From contig DASYWT010000307.1 in NCBI GenBank assembly GCA_035935775.1, positions 1 through 7,797 of the forward strand: 7,797 nucleotides of DNA. Reading direction: 5' to 3'. This document shows positions 1 through 5,810 of the stretch, in pieces (within the stretch, counting starts at the first letter, position 1; each line of letters starts with the position of its first letter). A program made the translations under genes and the position numbers. The DNA comes from JAICWP01 sp035935775 (GTDB taxonomy: Bacteria; Acidobacteriota; Terriglobia; Terriglobales; Acidobacteriaceae). The notes under the pieces are model-generated. The model searched no databases. It worked only from the letters and a program-made list of their open reading frames with translations, and was not told the origin of the DNA.

Positions 1-228
1 GGCTTGCCTGATTCGGCGCAGGCACGCCTCCAGTCGCGAACCGTGGCCGGGGACAGCCTTAGCGGCCAGACGCAAACCTTCCGCTGGGAGTCGCTGCAAC
101 CCGGCAATCAGGTAGCCGGCCCTGCCATCCTGGAAGGCGCCAACACCACCTACTTCATTCCCGACGCATGGATGGCAACCCTGGACGGTCTGGGCAATGC
201 CGTGGTTCGACGCAGCAAGAAGGCCTAG
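1..228 (+). CDS. HyuA/oxoprolinase-type ATPase subunit, C-terminal end (probable ketone carboxylase alpha subunit, partial)
   Basis: The reading frame is open from the first base and ends at TAG 226-228, giving 75 residues; the N-terminal part lies upstream of the window. The segment PGNQVAGPAILEG, followed by an NTTYFIPDAW stretch and a final DGLGN turn, is the usual C-terminal signature of the hydantoinase A/5-oxoprolinase family (GPAI-E followed by T-T and a proline-rich strand, then D--G). The complete HyuA-type protein two genes downstream (620-2824) ends with the same module, so the operon encodes two paralogous ATPase subunits. In acetophenone carboxylase the first gene (Apc1, alpha) and third gene (Apc3, alpha') are such a pair, each described as an ATP-binding and ATP-cleaving subunit. 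By position this would be alpha. The stop lies 8 bases before the next start. The catalytic domains are not visible, so function rests on family and context. Confidence 0.82.
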   Translation, partial: GLPDSAQARLQSRTVAGDSLSGQTQTFRWESLQPGNQVAGPAILEGANTTYFIPDAWMATLDGLGNAVVRRSKKA

Positions 229-230
229 GA
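227..230 (+). promoter_or_regulatory. Ribosome binding site of the gamma-type gene
   Basis: AGGA overlaps the stop codon of the preceding gene and lies 6 bases before ATG 237. It favours this start over the in-frame ATG at 168, which would extend the protein 23 residues into the upstream gene with unrelated sequence. Confidence 0.55.
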
Positions 231-236
231 AACCAT

Positions 237-623
237 ATGCCCTCGGAAACGCAAAACCGCCTCCGCATCACCGAATACCTGGACCTCGATCTCGACCGCG
301 AACAGTGGCTGTGCAACCGCTGCGGCCACGCCCTTGGCTCCGCCAGCGATAATTACAAGAGGGGCTGCCTGCTCTACGACCGCGACCCGCGGGAAGTCCA
401 TCCCCCGCTGCTTTCCGGCGGCTACAACTTCGCTCCTGATCCGGCCTGGGTGCGCATCATTGAATATTATTGTCCTGGTTGTGGAACGCAGATGGAAACC
501 GAGTACCTGCCGCCCGGTCATCCCATCATTCACGACATCGAAATTGACCTGCAAAAGCTGAAGGAGCGCCTGCGGAAAGGCGAGTTCGTAATTCGCGACC
601 AGCGCATCGAGGTCGCGGAATGA
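237..623 (+). CDS. Acetone carboxylase gamma-type zinc-ribbon subunit
   Basis: This 128-residue protein resembles the acetone carboxylase gamma family. It carries two CxxC pairs, C26/C29 (LCNRCGH) and C79/C82 (YCPGCGT), about 50 residues apart, as expected for one four-cysteine zinc site. The family-like segment YLPPGHPIIHDIEIDL follows the second pair, and C44 lies between them. The C-terminal third is charged and probably helical. Acetone carboxylase gamma subunits are larger (about 20 kDa), whereas the gamma subunit of acetophenone carboxylase (Apc2) is about 15 kDa, closer to this one. In that complex gamma is a structural zinc protein contacting the ATPase subunits. Its place between two HyuA-type genes also fits the apc order; in the acetone carboxylase operon gamma comes last. 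The start at 237 has an AGGA 6 bases upstream. The stop overlaps the next start (ATGA, 620-623). No signal peptide or membrane segment is seen. Confidence 0.85.
   Translation: MPSETQNRLRITEYLDLDLDREQWLCNRCGHALGSASDNYKRGCLLYDRDPREVHPPLLSGGYNFAPDPAWVRIIEYYCPGCGTQMETEYLPPGHPIIHDIEIDLQKLKERLRKGEFVIRDQRIEVAE
609..613 (+). promoter_or_regulatory. Ribosome binding site of the alpha'-type gene
   Basis: GAGGT lies 6 bases before ATG 620, inside the last codons of the gamma-type gene. It supports a start at 620 even though this overlaps the upstream stop. Confidence 0.5.
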
Positions 624-2824
624 ACTCGATTGACATTGATGTCGGCGGAACCTTCACCGACCTGGTGCTCCACTTCGGCGAGAAGGTGCTGGTCAAAAAG
701 GTTCCCACCACGCCCTACGACCTCTCTGTCTGCTTCTCCAAAGTGATCGAGGAAGGCGCCGTTGCGCTGGGCATGAAGATGGATGAGTTATTGCCCGCCA
801 TTGACATGATCCGCTACTCGACCACTATCGCCATGAACCGGTTGATTGAGAAGAAGGGCCCGCGCCTGGGGCTGATCACCACCGAGGGCCATGAAGACGT
901 GGTGCTGATGGGCCGCGGCGCGCAGTGGATTGACGGCACGCGCGTGGCCGAGCGCAGAAATCTGGCGGTGCAGAACAAGCCGGAGCCGCTTATTCCGCGG
1001 CACATGATTGTGGGCGTGAAGGAGCGCGTGGATTCCCGAGGCCGCATAATCCGCCCCCTGGACGAAAACGACGTGCGGGAGAAGGTCCGCGCCCTGGTGG
1101 CTCGCGGGGCGCGCGGTTTCGTCGTGTCGTTGCTCTGGGGATTTCTGAATCCTGTTCACGAGCAGCGGGTAAAGGAAATCATTCGCGACGAGTACAAGGA
1201 ATTTCACATTGGTTATTTGCCGGTGGTGCTTGCTGGGCAGGTAGTGGGCAAACTGGGCGAGTACGAGCGCTCGCTGGCGGCGATCCTCGATGCCTATCTG
1301 CACCGCTCCATGCAGATCGAACTTTCCGCCATGTGGGACAAGCTGCGCGAGCGCGGCTACCGCAAGCCCCTGCTCATGATCCAGAGCTCCGGCGGCATCA
1401 CCGAAGTGTTCCGCACCACCGCCAGCCGCACCTTCAACAGCGGCCCCGTCTCCGGCCTGATGGGCGCCCATCACGTGGCGCGCTCGCTGGGCTACCAGAA
1501 CGTGGTCATGACGGACATGGGCGGCACCAGCTTCGACGTCGGTTTGGTGGTGAAAGACAGCGTGCGCAGTTACGACTTCCGCCCCATCATTGACCGCTGG
1601 ATGGTGGGCATCACCATGATCAAGACGCTCTCGGTGGGCGCGGGCGGCGGCTCCATTGCTTCCATCAACCGCCTGCTGCGCAACCAGCTCCAGGTAGGGC
1701 CGCGCAGCGCCGGTTCGCTGCCCGGGCCGGCCTGCTTCAACCTGGGCGGCGCCGAGCCCACGGTTACCGACGCCGACGTGGTCCTCGGCTACATCAATCC
1801 CGAGTTCTACTTCGGCGGCCGCATGAAGCTGGTGAAGAGCCGCGCCGTTCAGGCTATTCGCGATAAGGTCGCCAAGCCGCTGGGCATTTCGGTGGAAGAA
1901 GGCGCGCAGATCATCCGCAAAATCGTAAACGGCAACATGGCCTCCGCCATCATGAAGGAGGTTCATCTGCGCGGCTACAGCCCCGAGGAGTTCATCCTTT
2001 TTGTCGCCGGCGGCGCCGGGCCCACGCACGTGGAGGGCTTCAAAGGCGACATCCCCAAGGCGGTGACCTTCCCCTTCTCCCCCGTGTTCTGCGCCTTCGG
2101 TTCCTCCACCATGGACATCATGCACGTGTATGAGGTCTCCAAAAAGTTGACGCTCCTGGAGCCGGGCTCACAACGCCTGGCGAACGAGTACGAAGCGTTC
2201 AATCGCACCGTCGAGAACCTGATTGCGCAGGCCAAGCGCGATCTGACCGGGGACGGCCTGGACCCAAGGAAGGCAAGCTTTGTGCTCGAACTGGACATGC
2301 TCTATGGCGGCCAGTTTCACGTGAAGCGGGCCCTCTCGCCGCGCCTGGCTCTGCACGGTCCGGAAGATGTCCAGGCGATTTGCGATGCCTTCGAGAAAGA
2401 GTTCAGCGAAGCCTTCAGCCCCTTCGTCGTGAATCCCCAGGGCGGCGTCTTTATCGAGAGCTTCATTCTCAAAGCCATTGTTCCCACGGAGAAGGTGCAC
2501 TTGCCAGAATTGCCGCTCGAAGGTCACGATCCCAAGGCGGCACGCAAAGGCGAGCGCGCCGTCTTCTGGCCGAACGCCAACGACTTCCAGCCCACACCGA
2601 TTTTCACCTACGAAGCGCTGCGTCCGGGAAATGTGGTGGAAGGCCCCGCCATTCTGGAAGGCGAGTACACCACCATTGTTGTGCCCGCGTCCATGAATTT
2701 CACGCTTGACCAGCACGGGCTCGGCATCATGGAAGAGCCCGCAGGCTCCAAGGAGAAACATGCCTATTCCGACCACCGCCGAGAAGCTCGCATGGCTCAA
2801 GCCGGCGCCCGCAACCCCGCGTGA
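620..2824 (+). CDS. HyuA/oxoprolinase-type ATPase subunit (probable ketone carboxylase alpha' subunit)
   Basis: This 734-residue protein has the full hydantoinase A/oxoprolinase layout. The N-terminal domain opens with the phosphate-binding loop DVGGTFTD (residues 7-14). The second, actin-like ATPase part shows LGEYERS (212-218), DMGGTSFDVGLV (299-310), SVGAGGGSIA (338-347), SAGSLPGPACF (363-373) and PTVTDADVVLG (380-390). FVAGGAGPTH (461-470) follows, and the C-terminal module ends with EGPAILEG (674-681). The family uses ATP to phosphorylate amide or carbonyl oxygens. In acetophenone carboxylase the alpha and alpha' subunits bind and cleave the two ATP used per ketone. At about 80 kDa it is near the 87 kDa Apc3, and it occupies the same place in the operon. 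Its start overlaps the gamma stop by 4 bases. Its last 21 residues are arginine- and alanine-rich, lie past the conserved end, and are encoded within the start of the next gene (65-base overlap). A hydantoinase or oxoprolinase role is less likely given the adjacent gamma-type gene. Confidence 0.88.
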   Translation: MNSIDIDVGGTFTDLVLHFGEKVLVKKVPTTPYDLSVCFSKVIEEGAVALGMKMDELLPAIDMIRYSTTIAMNRLIEKKGPRLGLITTEGHEDVVLMGRGAQWIDGTRVAERRNLAVQNKPEPLIPRHMIVGVKERVDSRGRIIRPLDENDVREKVRALVARGARGFVVSLLWGFLNPVHEQRVKEIIRDEYKEFHIGYLPVVLAGQVVGKLGEYERSLAAILDAYLHRSMQIELSAMWDKLRERGYRKPLLMIQSSGGITEVFRTTASRTFNSGPVSGLMGAHHVARSLGYQNVVMTDMGGTSFDVGLVVKDSVRSYDFRPIIDRWMVGITMIKTLSVGAGGGSIASINRLLRNQLQVGPRSAGSLPGPACFNLGGAEPTVTDADVVLGYINPEFYFGGRMKLVKSRAVQAIRDKVAKPLGISVEEGAQIIRKIVNGNMASAIMKEVHLRGYSPEEFILFVAGGAGPTHVEGFKGDIPKAVTFPFSPVFCAFGSSTMDIMHVYEVSKKLTLLEPGSQRLANEYEAFNRTVENLIAQAKRDLTGDGLDPRKASFVLELDMLYGGQFHVKRALSPRLALHGPEDVQAICDAFEKEFSEAFSPFVVNPQGGVFIESFILKAIVPTEKVHLPELPLEGHDPKAARKGERAVFWPNANDFQPTPIFTYEALRPGNVVEGPAILEGEYTTIVVPASMNFTLDQHGLGIMEEPAGSKEKHAYSDHRREARMAQAGARNPA
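2750..2755 (+). promoter_or_regulatory. Ribosome binding site of the HyuB-type gene
   Basis: AAGGAG lies 4 bases before ATG 2760, within the 3' end of the alpha'-type gene. It is the best ribosome binding site near this junction and decides for 2760 rather than the in-frame ATG at 2706, which has nothing comparable in front of it. Confidence 0.6.
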
Positions 2825-4820
2825 AACGGAGTGCGCCGCGCGCATCGCGCAGGGCGACTATGAGATCGGCGTCCAGGTGACCAACGACATCCTGGACGAA
2901 GCCATGGAAGTGTTTGTGCGCTCCTCGCGCAGCTACTTTGGCGTTTCCGGCGACTCCATGGTGGCCATCTTCACCGCCAACGGCGACCTGGTGAACGCCT
3001 CCTGCGGCACTTACCTGCACGCCATCATTCAGCCCATCGTCATCAAGTTCATCCGCAAGCACTATGCCTACAATCCTGGCGTCCGCGAAGGCGACATCTG
3101 GTACACCAACGACGCGCTCTATGGCGGCATCCACAACCCCGACCAGGTCGCGCTCATGCCCATTTTTTACAAGGGCGAACTGATTGCCTGGGCCTCGGCG
3201 GCGCTGCACACCACTGAAACCGGCGCCATCGAGCCCGGCGGCATGCCGGTGAGCGCTCGCTCCCGCTTCGAGGAAGGCATGAACCTGCCGCCCATGAAGA
3301 TCGGCGAGAACTTTGAGCTGCGCAATGATTTCCTGGAGTTCTACAACGTGTACGGTCTGCGCGCCCCGGCCATGTTCATCTCCGATCTGAAGGCGCGCTG
3401 CACCACCGCCGACCGCGTCCGCATCCGCGTGCTGGAGCTGGCGGAAAAGCGCGGCGCAGACTTTGTGGTCGGCCTGCTGCACAAGATGTCGGAAACCGCC
3501 GAAGCCGGCGCCCGCAGAAAAATCAAGACGCTGCCCGACGGCAAGTTTCGCGCCGTTGTCTTCAATGACGCCATTGGCTGGACTCCCTCCCTGGTGCGCT
3601 CCTGCTTCCTTACCATCACCAAGGAGGACGGGCGCATCGTTTTCGATTTCCACGGCACTTCGCCAGAAAATCCCTCCTCTTATAATGTCCACCCGCAGGC
3701 GGTGGTGGGGCACATCGCCAACTTCATGTACGAGTATTTCTTCCATGACTTGCCGATCTGCAGCTCCACTTTTGCTCCGGTAGACTTTATATTTCCCGAC
3801 AACATCATTCTGAATCCTGACAAAACCGCGGCCACCAGCTGTTGCGTCTTTATCGGCATGCAAGCGCGCTGCGCCACCCACAGCAGCTTCGCCAAGATGA
3901 CCTTCTGCAGCTCCGACCTGTGGCGGCAGGTGGCCGCGCCTCCGGGCAGCCAGCACACCTCCCAGATTTGCGCCGGGCTTTCCCAGTGGAAGCTGGCCTT
4001 TGCAGACGTGCTCTCCTTCGCGCTCAACAGCCAGGGCCAGGGCGGCCGAGCCGCCATGGACGGCATGGACGCCTATGGCTTTGCCTGGTGCGCCTTTGGC
4101 CGCGCGCCTGACACTGAGCAGGTGGAAAGCGAGCTGCCCCTTACCGTTACGCTTTCGCAACACTGGAAGGATTCCTGCGGCCACGGACTGCATCGCGGCG
4201 GCTCCGGCGCTACGCAGCAATGGATGATTCACAAGGTGCCGGAAATGGTCTCCATGTGCATGGGCAATGGCAGCAAGCTGCCACTGGGCCAGCCGCTATT
4301 TGGCGCTTACGCCTCCACGCCTATTCCGGGTATCACCGTGCGCGGGGCCGATCTGCTGGATCGCATGCAGAAGGGCGATCCCACGCTGACGCTCGACCAC
4401 CGCTCCGTTTTTGAAAAGCAAACCATTCACGGCGATTGGAACTGCGAGCTGATTGCTCGTACCCCCAAAATGTATAACGAGGGCGACGTGCTCTTCGGCT
4501 TCAGCGGCGGCGGGCCAGGCTATGGCGATCCGCTGGAACGCGAGCCTAAGGATGTGCTGGAGGATGTGCGCAAAAACATCATCTCCGACTGGACCGCGCG
4601 CCACATCTACCACGTCGCCTACGATCCCGAGCGCCGCAAGCTGGATGCCGAGGGCACTCAGCGCCAGCGCGAGTCCGAGCGCAAAGCGCGGCTGGCGCGC
4701 GGCAAATCGTTCGAGGAATTTCAGCAGGAGTGGAGCAAAAAAAGCCCGCCTCAGGAAATTCTGCAATGGTACGGCTCCTGGCCGGACGCTAAGCCGACCG
4801 GGCCGATCATGCGCCCGTGA
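2760..4820 (+). CDS. HyuB/oxoprolinase-type subunit (probable ketone carboxylase beta subunit)
   Basis: This 686-residue protein (about 75 kDa, the reported size of Apc4) belongs to the hydantoinase B/oxoprolinase family. Conserved blocks are GDIWYTNDALYGGIHNPDQV (residues 111-130), then HTTETGAIEPGG (150-161), EEGMNLPP (171-178), FDFHGTSPENPSSYNV (295-310), and near the C-terminus GFSGGGPGYGDPLEREP (580-596) with VLEDVRKN. The C-terminal 70 residues are highly charged and probably helical. In acetophenone carboxylase the HyuB-type subunit is the central dimeric scaffold carrying the alpha, alpha' and gamma subunits. In acetone carboxylase the equivalent subunit holds manganese. Here H125, D128 and H150 are candidate metal ligands, but the second site reads HTTETGA rather than the H-x-x-D-x-G-G of hydantoinases. 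The start at 2760 has a strong upstream AAGGAG, and the conserved region begins near residue 34. The stop (TGA 4818-4820) is followed after one codon by the next start, in the same frame. Confidence 0.88.
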   Translation: MPIPTTAEKLAWLKPAPATPRETECAARIAQGDYEIGVQVTNDILDEAMEVFVRSSRSYFGVSGDSMVAIFTANGDLVNASCGTYLHAIIQPIVIKFIRKHYAYNPGVREGDIWYTNDALYGGIHNPDQVALMPIFYKGELIAWASAALHTTETGAIEPGGMPVSARSRFEEGMNLPPMKIGENFELRNDFLEFYNVYGLRAPAMFISDLKARCTTADRVRIRVLELAEKRGADFVVGLLHKMSETAEAGARRKIKTLPDGKFRAVVFNDAIGWTPSLVRSCFLTITKEDGRIVFDFHGTSPENPSSYNVHPQAVVGHIANFMYEYFFHDLPICSSTFAPVDFIFPDNIILNPDKTAATSCCVFIGMQARCATHSSFAKMTFCSSDLWRQVAAPPGSQHTSQICAGLSQWKLAFADVLSFALNSQGQGGRAAMDGMDAYGFAWCAFGRAPDTEQVESELPLTVTLSQHWKDSCGHGLHRGGSGATQQWMIHKVPEMVSMCMGNGSKLPLGQPLFGAYASTPIPGITVRGADLLDRMQKGDPTLTLDHRSVFEKQTIHGDWNCELIARTPKMYNEGDVLFGFSGGGPGYGDPLEREPKDVLEDVRKNIISDWTARHIYHVAYDPERRKLDAEGTQRQRESERKARLARGKSFEEFQQEWSKKSPPQEILQWYGSWPDAKPTGPIMRP

Positions 4821-4823
4821 GTC

Positions 4824-5807
4824 ATGGCTGAAAATCCCAGCCCGCGGCAGATGGCCAAAGATCTCCTGCAGGGCATTGCGCCGCCCCGGCCGCTGCTTCT
4901 GCCCATCGTTTTTTCGCTCGGCGCGCGGGTGGAGAACCTGCCGCTGCGCTCGTTCCTCGCCAATCCCACAAAAATCACCAACGCGCTGCGTCAGATTCGC
5001 GGCCGTCTGCCGGCCGACGGTGTTACCTGCTACTTCGATCCTTTCGTGGAAGTGGAGGCGCTGGGTGCCGCGCTGCGCTGGTCGAGCGATGACCAGCCGC
5101 CCGCGATTTGCTGGCCGGCGCCCGCACACAAAGGAGAGCTGCCGCAGGGATTGCGGTCGCCTGAAGACGCGGTGAAAGCGGGCCGCATCGGCGTTGCCGC
5201 AGAGGTCATCCGCCGGCTTAATTCGCTCCTGCGCGATGATACGCTGCTCATGGCAGGCGTCAGCGGGCCGTTTACGCTGGCCGCACGGCTGGTTCAATTC
5301 AGTGACCAGGAAGTTTTCAGCGCTGACGATCTCTACCCCGCCTTCGACCTTAGCGCGGCCATGATGACGCAAGTGGCGTCGGCACTCGTGGAAGCGGGCG
5401 CGCACGTGATCTTCATTTACGAAGATGTTATGCCGCGCCTCTCCGCCGAGAGCTGCGAAAACTGGGCTAACCGGCTATCTCCGACGTTTAACATCATCCG
5501 CTTTTATGGCGCTCTGCCTGTGCTTCTGCTTACGAATTCCGCCGCAGCAGATCAGAATTTTGAAGTAATTGCGAATCGCGAGTGGGAAGGCATCCTCTGT
5601 CCCGCCCTGGAGACATCATTCCCGGAGAGACTGTCCGGAATGGAGACAGCCAGGCTGGGCGTCGCTCTGCCGGCGGCTTTGCTTGCGCCTGGTCTGGTTG
5701 AGCGGATTCGGAGTCTGCGGCCCGCCATTGTTACCACCAGCGGCGACGTCCCCGCCTCTACCGACATAAAACAGCTGGCAGCTCTCTTCGAGGAGGTTCA
5801 TCACTAG
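4824..5807 (+). CDS. URO-D-like protein (probable carboxylase epsilon subunit)
   Basis: This 327-residue protein (about 35 kDa) looks like a divergent member of the uroporphyrinogen decarboxylase superfamily. Family-like blocks include GVSGPFTLAARL (residues 145-156), ALVEAGAHVIFIYED (187-201) and a C-terminal TTSGDVPASTDIKQLAALFE (304-323), which matches the GDVP---T---N--AL-E ending typical of URO-D. The N-terminal arginine-rich substrate motif of true HemE and the H-x-C zinc motif of URO-D-like methyltransferases are not seen, so it is probably neither. Its size and position, after the HyuB-type gene and before the CoA ligase, match Apc5, the 34 kDa epsilon subunit of acetophenone carboxylase that falls off the core complex on purification. 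Whether Apc5 itself has this fold I cannot confirm from memory. No good ribosome binding site precedes ATG 4824. The gene begins one codon after the HyuB stop, so it probably depends on translational reinitiation. An in-frame ATG at 4851 is a possible alternative start. Confidence 0.75.
   Translation: MAENPSPRQMAKDLLQGIAPPRPLLLPIVFSLGARVENLPLRSFLANPTKITNALRQIRGRLPADGVTCYFDPFVEVEALGAALRWSSDDQPPAICWPAPAHKGELPQGLRSPEDAVKAGRIGVAAEVIRRLNSLLRDDTLLMAGVSGPFTLAARLVQFSDQEVFSADDLYPAFDLSAAMMTQVASALVEAGAHVIFIYEDVMPRLSAESCENWANRLSPTFNIIRFYGALPVLLLTNSAAADQNFEVIANREWEGILCPALETSFPERLSGMETARLGVALPAALLAPGLVERIRSLRPAIVTTSGDVPASTDIKQLAALFEEVHH
5790..5797 (+). promoter_or_regulatory. Purine-rich ribosome binding site before the CoA ligase gene
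   Basis: GAGGAGGT inside the last codons of the URO-D-like gene is a near-perfect anti-16S match, but it sits 13 bases before ATG 5811, longer than the usual 5-9. The ligase frame has no start codon closer to it because the stop TAG 5805-5807 is in that frame. It may hold terminating ribosomes at the junction so that they reinitiate. Confidence 0.45.
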
Positions 5808-5810
5808 CCG

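Noticed and set aside
168..236. Extended start of the gamma-type gene at ATG 168
   Set aside because: The extra 23 residues lie inside the upstream gene and look unrelated to the family; ATG 237 has a well-placed AGGA.
788..2125. 445-codon open frame on the minus strand, antisense to the alpha'-type gene
   Set aside because: Same reason: a His/Ala/Gly-rich shadow translation opposite a clearly conserved gene.
2706..2759. Extended start of the HyuB-type gene at ATG 2706
   Set aside because: The added residues are the out-of-frame translation of the conserved alpha' C-terminus; ATG 2760 follows a strong AAGGAG.
2727..4232. 501-codon open frame on the minus strand, antisense to the HyuB-type gene
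   Set aside because: It mirrors a GC-rich coding gene with well-conserved family motifs on the plus strand. Its translation is low-complexity (Ala, Gly, His, Val rich) and shows no recognisable domain.
620..4820. Hydantoinase or 5-oxoprolinase (HyuA/HyuB) as the function of the two large subunits
   Set aside because: The gamma-type zinc protein, the second HyuA copy and the adjacent CoA ligase fit a ketone carboxylase; no hydantoin or glutathione pathway gene is present.
4453..5175. 240-codon plus-strand frame overlapping the end of the HyuB-type gene and the start of the URO-D-like gene
   Set aside because: It is Arg/Ser/Ala-rich and motif-free, while the frame it overlaps encodes conserved HyuB and URO-D-like blocks.
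4296..5405. 369-codon minus-strand frame spanning the HyuB/URO-D-like junction
   Set aside because: It is antisense to two real genes, is Arg/Ala-rich, and has no motif or credible ribosome binding site.
4824..5807. True uroporphyrinogen decarboxylase (HemE)
   Set aside because: The N-terminal arginine-rich substrate motif is not present, the similarity is confined to scattered fold blocks, and no heme gene is nearby.
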